A stretch of 57,233 nucleotides of DNA from Deltaproteobacteria bacterium (GCA_021802775.1 JAJZRJ010000015.1:1-57233), one strand, 5' to 3'; counted from the first letter of the stretch, positions 16,884 to 26,037 are shown. Numbers and translations are program-made. Notes: generated by a model from the letters alone, not told the origin.

Positions 16884-16959
16884 TGGCTCCCAGGGAGGGA
16901 CTCGAACCCCCGACAGGGTGGTTAACAGCCACCAGCTCTACCGACTGAGCTACCTGGGA
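16884..16959 (-). tRNA. tRNA-Asn (GTT)
   Basis: A 76-base cloverleaf on the minus strand with acceptor TCCCAGG / CCTGGGA, D-arm AGCTCAGTCGGTAGAGC, anticodon loop CTGTTAA (anticodon GTT), T-arm GTTCGAGTC, and encoded CCA. Promoter and terminator are both visible. Confidence 0.97.
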
Positions 16960-16981
16960 TCGGGTGCCTTACGACCGCGCC

Positions 16982-17010
16982 ACTATAGCAAGCAGTGCGG
17001 GGGCCGTCAA
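16982..17010 (-). promoter_or_regulatory. promoter of tRNA-Asn
   Basis: Minus-strand TTGACG (17005-17010), 17-base spacer, TATAGT (16982-16987), ending 22 bases before the tRNA. Close to consensus. Confidence 0.8.
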
Positions 17011-17053
17011 TACTTTTGCGCATCCGCAGGTTTTTCCGCCAAAACCTTTTCCC

Positions 17054-17083
17054 TTGACGTTGGCGGCGTCCGGATGCTAAAAG
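17054..17083 (+). promoter_or_regulatory. promoter of tRNA-Pro
   Basis: TTGACG (17054-17059), an 18-base spacer and TAAAAG (17078-17083) with an upstream TG, ending 25 bases before tRNA-Pro. Confidence 0.55.
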
Positions 17084-17108
17084 GGGCATTCCCCAAGTCT
17101 GACCGAGT

Positions 17109-17186
17109 CGGGGCGTGGCGCAGCCTGGCTAGCGCGCCTGCCTTGGGAGCAGGAGGCCGGAGGTTCGAATCCTCTCGCCCCGACCA
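17109..17186 (+). tRNA. tRNA-Pro (TGG)
   Basis: A 78-base cloverleaf: acceptor CGGGGCG paired with CGCCCCG, anticodon stem CCTGC/GCAGG around loop CTTGGGA (anticodon TGG), T-arm GTTCGAATC and encoded CCA. It lies back-to-back with tRNA-Asn, with facing promoters between them. Confidence 0.96.
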
Positions 17187-17206
17187 CTTCAAAGCTAATC
17201 AGATCA

Positions 17207-17245
17207 GGCGGATATCGTGATTGCTCGATGTCCGCCTTCTTTTTT
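17207..17245 (+). terminator. terminator of tRNA-Pro
   Basis: GGCGGATATCG pairs imperfectly with CGATGTCCGCC around a short loop, followed by a T-rich run (TTCTTTTTT). It is 20 bases past the CCA end. Confidence 0.75.
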
Positions 17246-17262
17246 GCCCGGTTTGGGTCCGG

Positions 17263-18588
17263 CTATCGCGCTGGTTTCTGGAGCAGCCAGTCGACCGCAT
17301 GGTGCACCTGGATGTTCGGCATGGCCGGCATCCTGGCTGGCAGGTGCAGGCTAATCAGCTGCAACCCGGCGCGGGGCCAGAGTGTCGCCGCCTCTTGCAG
17401 GGCGCGCACTTCACGCGCCACTGTTTCCGGGGTGTCCAGGTCGGCGCATACCTGGAGCAGCATTTCCTCCCCCGTGAGGGAGCGGGCATAGAAATCCACC
17501 TCAAAGCCACCGGGCGTGCGCACATAGGCCACCTCGGTCCCGCGTCGCTGTAACTCGTGCAGCACCACGGTTTCCAGGGCATGGCCGGTTCCGGCTTTGC
17601 CGGAGCGGTCGAACAAGGCCATGAGGCCCGTATCGACCGGATAGACCTTGCGTGGATTCACTTGCCGTCGGCGTACCGAGGTGGTGGCGATGCCGATGCT
17701 GCACAGAAGAAAGGCGTCTTCGAGGTGTGCCAGCAACTGATGGAGGGTGTCCTTGGCAATGGCGACGCCGCGGGATTTGAGGTCGGCATGGAATTTGTTG
17801 ATGCTGAAGGCGCCAGCGGCATTGCCCAGCAGTTGCTGCGCCAGCCAGCGGAGCGCCTGGGGCTGGCTGAGGTTGTGGCGCTCGACCACGTCGCGCAGCA
17901 GGACGACATCCACATAGTTGCGCAGCAGTTCGAGACGGTTGCGGGTATCAAGTCCTTGCGCTTCCGGGAAGCCGCCTGCAATCAGGTACTCGGCCAAGGT
18001 TTTCTCCATGCGGGAGCGCGCCGCCTTGGGCAGGTGGGTTACCGGCCTGGTGGGTTCGTCGCCTCGGTGCCGCAACATTTCGCGGAAGCTGAAGGGGGTG
18101 ACGACCGTTTCCATGGCGCGGCCACGCATGCTGGTGGCGACTTCCCGCGAGAGCAACCGCGCGGAGGAGCCGGAGAGGAAGAGTTCGATCTGTTCGCTGT
18201 CCAGCAGGCGGCGGGCAAACATCTCCCAGCCGGGCACGAGTTGGATTTCGTCCAGAAAAAAGGTGGCCCGTCGGGTATCGCGCCATTCCGGGTGCAGGCG
18301 GTAAAACGTCTCCACAACCAGATCCAGGTCGCGAACCTGCATGCCGGCCAGCCGTTCGTCTTCAAAGCTGAAGTACAGCAGTCCTTCGCGCGGAATACCA
18401 GCGGCATGGCGGTCTGCGAGGATTTGCCACAGCAGGCTGGTCTTCCCTGCGCGCCGCATGCCGATGACCGCCGTGGCCTTGTTCCTGACGGTGGGCAACC
18501 AGACATCGCGCCGCGTCAGTTGAGGTAGTAGGGAGGCTTGGGAATCGGCAATCTTTTGCTGGATAGTATTCCTGAATTGGCTGTCCAT
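17263..18588 (-). CDS. AAA-family ATPase with DUF4143 (AAA_14)
   Basis: A 441-residue ATPase. Walker A is 'GMRRAGKTSLLWQ' near residue 43, Walker B 'ATFFLDEIQLV' near residue 108, an arginine-bearing 'FLSGSSARLLSREVATSMRGR' follows, and the C-terminal half holds the DUF4143 nuclease-like region with 'VYPVDTGLM', 'ALETVVLHELQRRG' and 'GGFEVDFYAR' (E...D..Y, like restriction-fold proteins). These proteins are common in mobile or accessory genes; the cellular role is unknown. It is a lone gene between tRNA-Pro and truA. Its start lies only 8 bases after a consensus -10 box and has no ribosome site, so the mRNA may be leaderless. Confidence 0.85.
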   Translation of the reverse strand: MDSQFRNTIQQKIADSQASLLPQLTRRDVWLPTVRNKATAVIGMRRAGKTSLLWQILADRHAAGIPREGLLYFSFEDERLAGMQVRDLDLVVETFYRLHPEWRDTRRATFFLDEIQLVPGWEMFARRLLDSEQIELFLSGSSARLLSREVATSMRGRAMETVVTPFSFREMLRHRGDEPTRPVTHLPKAARSRMEKTLAEYLIAGGFPEAQGLDTRNRLELLRNYVDVVLLRDVVERHNLSQPQALRWLAQQLLGNAAGAFSINKFHADLKSRGVAIAKDTLHQLLAHLEDAFLLCSIGIATTSVRRRQVNPRKVYPVDTGLMALFDRSGKAGTGHALETVVLHELQRRGTEVAYVRTPGGFEVDFYARSLTGEEMLLQVCADLDTPETVAREVRALQEAATLWPRAGLQLISLHLPARMPAMPNIQVHHAVDWLLQKPAR

Positions 18589-18596
18589 AACAGTTA

Positions 18597-18624
18597 ATTA
18601 TATCCAAATTTATCCTTTTGACAA
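18597..18624 (-). promoter_or_regulatory. promoter of the DUF4143 ATPase
   Basis: Minus strand: TTGTCA (18619-18624), 16-base spacer, perfect TATAAT (18597-18602). Transcription should begin about 0-4 bases before the ATG at 18588. Confidence 0.7.
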
Positions 18625-18659
18625 GGACAAGTTTGGATTCCGCACTGGGAGCGGGACGG

Positions 18660-19571
18660 TCAGGGGGCTTGCCACGGCTCTGTGCCGCCGGCTTCGGCCA
18701 GAAACTCCTGCAATTCCTCCTCGCTGTAAAAGGCCCGCTCGAAGAAGAGCCCGGAGGGCGGGGCGGTGTAACGGGCCGGCAGGTCCGAGGGGCCGCTGAG
18801 CAATTGCCGCACGTCGTCATCCGTCAGGTTGCCGCGGCCCACCTCCACCAGAATCCCCACCATGCGGCGCACCATCTTCCAGAGGAAGTGGGAGCCCACC
18901 ACCCGGATGAGGATGAAATCCCCCTCCTCGGCCAGCTCCACCCGATGGAGCAGCACCCTGGTCGATTTCTTTAGTTCCTGTTTCTCGGCAAAGGCGGCAA
19001 AATCGTGCATGCCGATCATCAGCCGGGCGGCGCGCTGCATGGCGCCCACATTCAGCCGGTCCCGCACCCACCAGACATATTTCTTCTCAAAGGCAGACTT
19101 GCGTTTGGCGATGCGGTAGAGGTAGCGGCGGGCGACACAACTGTGGCGGGCATGAAAATCGGCGCCAGCGCGTTCTACCGCCAACACCACGATGTCCTTG
19201 GGCAGGGCGTCGTTGAGGCCGTGGGTGATGGCCAGTGGTGCGAGGTCGGTGGCCACGGCGAGATGGGCCACGTAGTGCAGGGCATGCACCCCGCTGTCGG
19301 TCCGGCCGCAGCCCTGGATCTCCACCGGCTGACCGGGAAAGAGGGTAGCGGCGGCCTTGGCGAGTGCGCCCTGGATCGTCCTGGCATCCGCCTGGATCTG
19401 CCAGCCGCTGTACCGGGTGCCGTCGTATTCCAGCGTGAGCTTGAAGCGCCGGCCTGGGGAGCGGGGGGAAAGTTTCGGCTTCGATGGGGCAATGGCGCGT
19501 TCCCTTTCCGGCTGCCTTTTCCGGCGGAGGGTGGCTGCGGCTGGGGCAGCAGGGGCTTTCCTTCTGGTCAT
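18660..19571 (-). CDS. truA: tRNA pseudouridine(38-40) synthase
   Basis: Makes pseudouridine at positions 38-40 of the tRNA anticodon arm. The 303-residue protein contains the TruA signature 'GCGRTDSGVHALHYV' with catalytic Asp92, 'YDGTRYSGWQIQ', 'FHARHSCVARRYLYRI', 'HDFAAFAEK' and 'HFLWKMVRRMVGIL'. About 40 extra residues at the N-terminus are rich in Arg, Lys, Ala and Pro, unusual for TruA. Its ATG overlaps the stop of the upstream glycoside hydrolase gene (ATGA), so the two are translated from one message; if the first in-frame ATG is not used, no later start keeps the conserved first strand. Confidence 0.94.
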   Translation of the reverse strand: MTRRKAPAAPAAATLRRKRQPERERAIAPSKPKLSPRSPGRRFKLTLEYDGTRYSGWQIQADARTIQGALAKAAATLFPGQPVEIQGCGRTDSGVHALHYVAHLAVATDLAPLAITHGLNDALPKDIVVLAVERAGADFHARHSCVARRYLYRIAKRKSAFEKKYVWWVRDRLNVGAMQRAARLMIGMHDFAAFAEKQELKKSTRVLLHRVELAEEGDFILIRVVGSHFLWKMVRRMVGILVEVGRGNLTDDDVRQLLSGPSDLPARYTAPPSGLFFERAFYSEEELQEFLAEAGGTEPWQAP

Positions 19572-21994
19572 GGCCGGTCCTTGCGGGAAAGGGTGGCGGG
19601 AATGAAGAAGAGGCGGTAATCGTCCGGCCCCAGCTCCACGCGGTCGAGAGGGCGGTTGGGCAGCCTGGTGTTTTCCAGCAGATCAAGGGCCAGGGCGTTC
19701 GGCGCCAGGAGCGGCGAGGTGACGGCGATGGTGGCCGGCTGGTCGTATTCGTTCATGAGGGCGAGGTATGCCCCGCCTTCGCAGAGCCGCAGATCGGCGA
19801 GCACGTAATCGGCACCCGGGCCGGCGAGTCGAATGGTCTGGGGAATGCGGAACCACTCCTGGTAGATGGTGCGCAACCAGGCGGTGCGTACCTCCCAGGG
19901 CCGGGTGATGGGAATTTCCGGCGTGGTCTGCTGCCGGGGCGGGATGATGTCGCCTAAGCCAAAGGAGGTGAGGGCGGTTCTTGCTGCCGGGTGTTGTTTG
20001 GTGATCAGGGCAGGAAGGTCGCTGCCGGCCGCGGCGCTGGTCAAGGTCGCTTGGGTGATACCGCTGCCGGTCGATTTGATGCTGCCCACGATTTTCCAGG
20101 TGGCAAAGGGCGCCAGGCCGGCCGCGGGGATGGTAAGCGTCGCTCCCGGCGCCATCGCCGGCTGGAGATCAGTGAAGCCGTCCGCCCAGTTGCCCCGTGG
20201 TGCGGCCCCTGCCTCGAAGGCATTGGTGGCGTGGGTCACGTCGAGGCCGAAGAGGTCGGCCATGGCCGTATTCCAGCCCGGGTTCGGCACATGGCGGCCA
20301 TCGAACTGGCCCGGCAGGTCGGCAGCGGCGTGGAGGTGGATGCCGCGGTCGAGGAAGAGGGGCTTGAGGGCGGCGAGGTGTTCGGGCCGCAGTTGGAAGG
20401 TGCGGGGCAGCAGCAGGGCCTTGACCCCGGCCGGCGCACCTTTCCGGATCATGGCATCGAAGGCCTGGCTGGTGACGAGACGCGGCCGGTGGCCGAGGCG
20501 GCGCAGGGCGCCCCACAGGCCGGCGATCTCCTCGTTGGCGCGGTTGTAGCCGAGGTCGCTTTCCTCGGGCCAGAGGATCAGGACATCCGGGTCAGGCTGG
20601 CGGGTGACGGGCAGCAGTTCCGCCACCGGCAGTTCCGCCATCCGGCGGAACATGGCGGTGACCGCAGCATACACCCCTGGCTTGGGCCGGCGTTGCTGGT
20701 CCACCACGCCGAAGCCCGCCTCGCGGCGGTAGTAGCCGCTCAAAAAGCCGTCGCGGTCGTTCCAGTGGAAGAGGTGGACGCCGATGGCGCCGGAGAGGAG
20801 CGATTCCCATGCCGAGCCGACCAGAGCCTTGGCCTGGCGCGGGCCGGCGCCGGGGAAGTTGTTTTCCGTGCTGCTGTGGCCGGTCTCCGAAATCAGCACC
20901 GGGATGCCAAGGGTGTCGCGGAACTTGGCGATGCCGAAGTCCACCGAACGCAGCTCGTGGCCATTGAGTGCCCAGGCATAGTTGTTGATGGCCATGAAAT
21001 CGAGCGGCGCGCCGGCTGCCTTGCAGCGTTCCGCGATGACCAGGGCATCCTCGGCGGTGAAGTTGGAGTCGAGCCCATTGAAGATGCCGCCCACCATGGA
21101 ATAGGTGATGAGCTGCTCCGGGGCCGCGGTCTTGGCCGCCTTGGCCCCGGCGGCGATGAAATCGGCGATCACCCCCTTGCGCCACCGGATGAGGTCGGGG
21201 TAGCCGGAGCGGCGGATGGCCGCGTGGTCGTTGCGGTCCGGCGGATGGACCCGCGCCATGGGCACAGTGCTGAAATCCGGATAATCGGTGTCCCAGGTGG
21301 CATTGAGCACCTCGATCCGTTGGTAGGTGGCGGCAAGATGCTGGCGAAAGGCGGGCAGGCTCCATTCCGCGTCGTAGCCGACAAAGCGCTTCTGTTCGCC
21401 GCCCTCCCAGAGATCGTAGAAGGCGAATTCGTTGCCGAGAATCCAGCCGGCGATGGCGGGGCTCTGCCGGAAATGGCGGCAGACCGCGCCGATGAAGCGG
21501 CTGTACGCTGCCTTGGCCTGGGGGTGGTTGTAGTTGAGGATGGTGGAGGGGGCGGTGGTGGTGCGGGCAATGGTATCGGGATACTTCTGGGCCAGCCAGG
21601 TGGGCGGATACTGGTAGCCGATGAGGATGAAAAGCTTGAGCCCCAACTCCTCGGCCCGGTGGACCAGATGGTCGGCGCGGCTGAAGTCGAATTTCCCCTC
21701 TGCGCCCTCGATCTCCTCCCAGACGAATTCCACCCGCAGCGAATTGGCGCCGGCGGCCTGCATGGCCGCCAGGTCGCGGTCGAGTTCGGCGAGGGTCTGA
21801 TCGGCGTAAACCGCCTTGTTCCAGACCTGGTAGGCAAAACCATGGGGCACGAAATACCGGCCCTCGTCAGTGTCCCAGAGATAGCCGTTCCGGATCAGAA
21901 GGCGTGCCTCGGCGATGCCGCCGCAGGGCACGACGAGCAGCAGAACCAGGAAGGAGGCGAGTCGGAGGAAGCGGTTGCGGCACATGGAGAGCAT
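19568..21994 (-). CDS. secreted clan GH-A glycoside hydrolase (GH42-like)
   Basis: An 808-residue exported enzyme. A signal peptide covers the first 30 residues (basic 'RNRFLR', hydrophobic 'FLVLLLVV', Ala-Glu-Ala end). A TIM-barrel domain follows with the acid/base at 'GWILGNEFAF' (Glu189) and the nucleophile at 'PVLISETGHSS' (Glu370), the pattern of beta-galactosidase-type retaining enzymes. The middle part (about residues 460-640) resembles the GH42 trimerisation domain, then a beta-rich C-terminus. Substrate unknown; a beta-glucan is plausible because a GH17-GT2 glucan synthase gene is transcribed divergently. The start at 21994 has no clear ribosome site; the ATG at 21985 is an alternative. 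Confidence 0.75.
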   Translation of the reverse strand: MLSMCRNRFLRLASFLVLLLVVPCGGIAEARLLIRNGYLWDTDEGRYFVPHGFAYQVWNKAVYADQTLAELDRDLAAMQAAGANSLRVEFVWEEIEGAEGKFDFSRADHLVHRAEELGLKLFILIGYQYPPTWLAQKYPDTIARTTTAPSTILNYNHPQAKAAYSRFIGAVCRHFRQSPAIAGWILGNEFAFYDLWEGGEQKRFVGYDAEWSLPAFRQHLAATYQRIEVLNATWDTDYPDFSTVPMARVHPPDRNDHAAIRRSGYPDLIRWRKGVIADFIAAGAKAAKTAAPEQLITYSMVGGIFNGLDSNFTAEDALVIAERCKAAGAPLDFMAINNYAWALNGHELRSVDFGIAKFRDTLGIPVLISETGHSSTENNFPGAGPRQAKALVGSAWESLLSGAIGVHLFHWNDRDGFLSGYYRREAGFGVVDQQRRPKPGVYAAVTAMFRRMAELPVAELLPVTRQPDPDVLILWPEESDLGYNRANEEIAGLWGALRRLGHRPRLVTSQAFDAMIRKGAPAGVKALLLPRTFQLRPEHLAALKPLFLDRGIHLHAAADLPGQFDGRHVPNPGWNTAMADLFGLDVTHATNAFEAGAAPRGNWADGFTDLQPAMAPGATLTIPAAGLAPFATWKIVGSIKSTGSGITQATLTSAAAGSDLPALITKQHPAARTALTSFGLGDIIPPRQQTTPEIPITRPWEVRTAWLRTIYQEWFRIPQTIRLAGPGADYVLADLRLCEGGAYLALMNEYDQPATIAVTSPLLAPNALALDLLENTRLPNRPLDRVELGPDDYRLFFIPATLSRKDRP

Positions 21995-22188
21995 GCTAAT
22001 GGGGAGGGCGGGGGCTGTCAATGGCAACAAAAGATTGACGTCGCCTTTCTTCCGGGGTACTGAGGGCGGCAACAGGAAAAGAGACCGGGAATAAGCATCA
22101 TTTTCGTAGGTGTTTCGCGGCCGGTTCCAGTACAATAGTCGCGCGGCAAAGCGTGGGGCGTGGGACCTTTGAGGGCACGGGGAAAGAC

Positions 22189-24810
22189 ATGAGCAGGGCA
22201 AATATTCTCATCGTCATCGCCATCGCGGTCATCTCCTTCAGCATGTGGGCCTTTCTCAACCGGCCGGAGCAGGAGCCGCCGTGGCCCAAGCGCATTCAGG
22301 GCTTTTCCTTTTCACCGTTCCGCGTCGACCAGAGCGCCGTGGATCATGTGCTGCCGTCGGCCGCCGAGATCGACGAGGATCTCAAGCTGATCAGCACCAA
22401 GACCCATGCGATCCGCACCTACACGGTGGAGGGCACTTTGGGCGAGGTGCCGGCCCTGGCCAAGAAGTATGGTCTCAAAGTGACCCTGGGCGCCTGGATC
22501 GATACGGATTACGCCAAGAACGACCGGGAAATCGAGCGGCTTATCGCCATCGCCAAGGAGCACAAGTCCGTCATCCGGCGGATCATCGTCGGCAACGAGG
22601 CCCTGCTGCGCGACGACCTCACTTCTGATGAACTTTCCGCGTATATCGCGAGGGTACGGGAGGAGGTCGATATCCCGGTCAGCACCGCCGAACCGTGGCA
22701 TGTCTGGTTCAAACACCCGGAGATGGTCAACCACGTCGATTTCATCGCCACGCACATGCTGCCTTACTGGGAAGGGGTACACGTCAACCGGGCGGTGGAT
22801 TACGTGGTCGACCACGTCAATCTGCTCAAGGCGACCTTCCCGGACAAGGAGATTCTTATCGCCGAGGTGGGCTGGCCGAGTAACGGCCGCACCCGCCATT
22901 TCGCCCAGGCCTCCCAGGCCAACGAGGCGATCTTCCTGCGCCGGTTTCTGGCCCGGGCGGAGAAAGAGAAGTATTCCTACTACCTGATGGAGGCCTTTGA
23001 CCAGCCGTGGAAAAAGGTGACCGAGGGTTCGGTGGGGGCCTACTGGGGGGTCTATGACGTCTACCGCCAGCCCAAGTTTCCCTTCTTCTCGCCCATTGTC
23101 CGGGTGCCGGAGTGGCGGATGCTGGCCGGCATTTCGGTGGTGATTGCGATCATCACCTTCGCTTTTCTGCTGATGGACAGCAAAACCCTGCGCAACCGTG
23201 GCCGGAGTTTCCTGGCCACCATCGCCTTCCTGGCCGCCACCGCCGCGGTCTGGATCGTCTACAGCTACACCCGGCAGTATCTGACCTTTACCACCGTTAC
23301 CATCGGCCTGTTGATGGTGGCGGGCATGATCGGCGTGGTGGTGGTGTTGCTGGCCGAGGCGCATGAATGGGCCGAGGCGAGTTGGGTCAGGGAGTTGCGC
23401 CGGCCCTTTGTCCCGCGGCGGCTGCCGGACGAGCGGCTGCCCATGGTCTCAGTCCATGTGCCGGCTTACAACGAGCCGCCGGAGATGATGATCGAGACTT
23501 TAGACGCCCTGGCGCGGCTCGATTACCCGAACTACGAAGTGATCGTCATCGACAACAACACCAAGGATCCGGCGGTGTGGCAGCCGGTGGAGGCCCATTG
23601 CGCCACCCTGGGCCCGCGTTTCCGCTTCTTCCATGTCGACCCCCTCGCCGGTTTCAAGGCCGGGGCGCTTAATTTCGCCCTCCGGCATACCGCGCCGGCG
23701 GCGCAGGTGGTGGCGGTGATCGACAGCGATTACGTGGTCTCGCCCGACTGGCTGCGCGACATGGCCCCGCAGTTCGACGAGCCCAAGATCGCCATCGTCC
23801 AGGCACCCCAGGATTACCGGGATGACCGGGAAAACCTTTTCAAGGCCATGTGCTACACCGAGTACCAAGGCTTCTTCTATATCGGCATGATTACCCGTAA
23901 CGAGCGCAACGCCATCATCCAGCATGGCACCATGACCATGGTGCGCCGCGCGGTGCTGGATGAGATTGGCGGCTGGGCGGAGTGGTGCATCACCGAGGAT
24001 GCCGAATTGGGGCTGCGCATCTTCGAACGCGGCCACGAGGCGACGTATATCCCGCAGACCTACGGCCGCGGCGTGATGCCCGACACCTTCCTCGATTTCA
24101 AAAAACAGCGCTTCCGCTGGGCCTATGGCGCGGTGCAGATTCTGCGGCGCCACGCCGGCTCCCTTTTCCGTAAGGAAAAAACCGGCCTGACCAGGGGCCA
24201 GCGGTATCACTTCATCGCGGGCTGGCTGCCGTGGCTTTCCGATAGCCTCAACCTCTTCTTCACCATCGGTGCCTTGGTCTGGTCGTTGCTCATGGTGCTC
24301 TATCCGCTCAAGTTCGACCCGCCGCTGGTGATTCTCTCGATCATGCCGCTCACCCTCTTTGTTTTCAAGGTGGGCAAGATGATCTATCTCTATCGCACGC
24401 GGATCGGCGCCTCGATCACCCAGACGCTCGCCTCGGCCATCGCCGGCCTTTCCTTGGCCCATACCATTGCCCAGGCGATCTGCGTCGGCTTTGTCACCAA
24501 GGACAAGCCCTTTTTCCGCACCCCGAAGCTGGCCCAGCGCCACGCCCTGCTCCAGGCCCTGGAGTCGGCGCGAGAGGAAATGCTGATCATGCTCGCCCTG
24601 TGGCTCGCGGCCATCAGTGTGGCTGACCGCCAAGGGTCGGACACCGCCGACCTGATGATCTGGATCCTGGTGCTGCTGGTACAGTCGATTCCTTACCTGG
24701 CCGCGGTCTTAATGTCGGTGGCCAGCGGTTTTGCCGCGTCGCGGAGCACCATGATCAGCAACATGACGACAATGCCGGCGCTGCCGCCGACGCCGGAGGC
24801 AGATCCATGA
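22189..24810 (+). CDS. GH17-GT2 fusion, probable beta-glucan synthase
   Basis: An 873-residue inner-membrane protein. After an N-terminal anchor (residues 5-24) comes a GH17 beta-1,3-glucanase-like domain facing the periplasm, with acid 'IVGNEALL' (Glu137) and nucleophile 'IAEVGWPSNG' (Glu226). Three transmembrane helices (about 312-390) lead to a cytoplasmic family 2 glycosyltransferase with 'VPAYNEPPEM', DSD at 512-514, TED at 602-604 and QRFRW at 640-644, all needed for processive UDP-sugar transfer, then more membrane helices. The layout is that of NdvB/NdvC-type beta-glucan synthases of rhizobia (known family). Both glutamates of the GH17 part are present, so it may cut or transfer glucan. 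Start chosen for GGGGAAAG. Confidence 0.85.
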   Translation: MSRANILIVIAIAVISFSMWAFLNRPEQEPPWPKRIQGFSFSPFRVDQSAVDHVLPSAAEIDEDLKLISTKTHAIRTYTVEGTLGEVPALAKKYGLKVTLGAWIDTDYAKNDREIERLIAIAKEHKSVIRRIIVGNEALLRDDLTSDELSAYIARVREEVDIPVSTAEPWHVWFKHPEMVNHVDFIATHMLPYWEGVHVNRAVDYVVDHVNLLKATFPDKEILIAEVGWPSNGRTRHFAQASQANEAIFLRRFLARAEKEKYSYYLMEAFDQPWKKVTEGSVGAYWGVYDVYRQPKFPFFSPIVRVPEWRMLAGISVVIAIITFAFLLMDSKTLRNRGRSFLATIAFLAATAAVWIVYSYTRQYLTFTTVTIGLLMVAGMIGVVVVLLAEAHEWAEASWVRELRRPFVPRRLPDERLPMVSVHVPAYNEPPEMMIETLDALARLDYPNYEVIVIDNNTKDPAVWQPVEAHCATLGPRFRFFHVDPLAGFKAGALNFALRHTAPAAQVVAVIDSDYVVSPDWLRDMAPQFDEPKIAIVQAPQDYRDDRENLFKAMCYTEYQGFFYIGMITRNERNAIIQHGTMTMVRRAVLDEIGGWAEWCITEDAELGLRIFERGHEATYIPQTYGRGVMPDTFLDFKKQRFRWAYGAVQILRRHAGSLFRKEKTGLTRGQRYHFIAGWLPWLSDSLNLFFTIGALVWSLLMVLYPLKFDPPLVILSIMPLTLFVFKVGKMIYLYRTRIGASITQTLASAIAGLSLAHTIAQAICVGFVTKDKPFFRTPKLAQRHALLQALESAREEMLIMLALWLAAISVADRQGSDTADLMIWILVLLVQSIPYLAAVLMSVASGFAASRSTMISNMTTMPALPPTPEADP

Positions 24811-24911
24811 AGTGGTTAGCGTGGTTGTAAAGAGCGGGAACTGGCGCCTGGTCACTCGCCATGTGCCCCGGCCCGCCTGGTCGGCTGCGTGACAACGGGA
24901 AGATATCCTTA

Positions 24912-25991
24912 CTACCGTTCCAATCCCCCGCTTTTCACATACTTGTCGTAGCTGGTGATGTAGATGTCGGCCAGGGTCAGGAAGGCGCTGACAATGAGCG
25001 GGCCGTAGACGATGCCGAGCAGGCCGAAGGTGTTGAGCCCGCCCATGATGGCGAGCAGCACCAGGAGCGAGTGCATCTGCGCCTGATTGCCCACCATCTT
25101 GGTTTTCAGCACATACTCGATGAAGATGGTGATCAGCACATAGAACCCTATGACCAGGATGCCTCCTTCGATGTCGCCCCGAAACATCAGCACTGCCGCG
25201 GCCGGGGGAAGTATCAGGCCGATGCCGACGATGGGCAGGAAGGCGAGCACCGCCGAGATGACCCCCCAGACCACCGGTGGGCCGAGGTTGTAAATCGCGA
25301 AGATGATGCCGCAGAAGACGCCCTGCACCAGACTGGTGACGCCGTTGCCGAAAAAGACCGCGTTGGTGGTCTCGTCGAATTTTTTGAGCAGCCGCCGGTC
25401 CTGATCGTCGGGCAGCGGCGAGAGGCGCAGCAGGTAGTTAAGCAGCCGCTCCTGGTCGATGAGCAGGAAGAAGATGGTCATGATCATCAGGGCGAAGTTG
25501 ATGAAGAAGTGCATGATGTTGGCGGCCCAGGCGCTGGCCTGGTCGTACAGATAGAGCCCCAGCCGGCGGGTGAGGTTGGCCACCGCCTCGTTGATCGTCT
25601 CCGGGGTGACGGTGAGGCCGAAGTCCTGCAGAAGGGTCTGGATCTTGCCATAGAGCTCGCCGCTCTGGAGGCTCTGGAGTTTCATGCCGATCTTGGCGCT
25701 CTTGCCCACCTCGTAAAGATGGAGCGCCTCCTGCGAGAGGGCCGCGGCGAAAATCGCCAGCGGGATGAAGACGATGAGCACGATGAGCAGGCAGGTGATG
25801 GCCGAGGCGATGAGGGGCGAGACTCTGCGGTTGATCCGCTCGTAAAGCGGGTGGAACATGCTGGTCAGGAGGTAGGAAAAGATGAGGATCGAGAGAAAGG
25901 GCCAGAGCAGGCGGCCCAGCAGCAGGATAACGATCAGGAACAACAGCAGGAAGTAACGCAGGACCATGGCCGAGGGCGGCGTTTCTTGCAT
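24912..25991 (-). CDS. AI-2E family transporter
   Basis: A 359-residue polytopic membrane protein of the AI-2E (PerM/TqsA) family, with about eight helices: a first pair at residues 10-45 and 58-85, a hydrophilic segment at 90-150, a helix near 160-180 and a hydrophobic C-terminal half with 'GVISAVLAFLPIVGIGLILPP' and 'GLLGIVYGPLIVSAFL', the family signature end. Members export autoinducer-2 or act as Na+/H+ antiporters; the substrate cannot be told. It is divergent from the branched-chain aminotransferase gene, with facing promoters. The start ATG is the first in frame. Confidence 0.85.
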   Translation of the reverse strand: MQETPPSAMVLRYFLLLFLIVILLLGRLLWPFLSILIFSYLLTSMFHPLYERINRRVSPLIASAITCLLIVLIVFIPLAIFAAALSQEALHLYEVGKSAKIGMKLQSLQSGELYGKIQTLLQDFGLTVTPETINEAVANLTRRLGLYLYDQASAWAANIMHFFINFALMIMTIFFLLIDQERLLNYLLRLSPLPDDQDRRLLKKFDETTNAVFFGNGVTSLVQGVFCGIIFAIYNLGPPVVWGVISAVLAFLPIVGIGLILPPAAAVLMFRGDIEGGILVIGFYVLITIFIEYVLKTKMVGNQAQMHSLLVLLAIMGGLNTFGLLGIVYGPLIVSAFLTLADIYITSYDKYVKSGGLER

Positions 25992-26037
25992 GGGCAGTCA
26001 CCGAAAGAGAAGAAGGTGGGTCGGATGGTTCTTTGTC

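Noticed and set aside
22089..22136. Promoter with TACAAT before the GH17-GT2 gene
   Set aside because: The -10 at 22131-22136 is good but no acceptable -35 exists at 16-18 bases.
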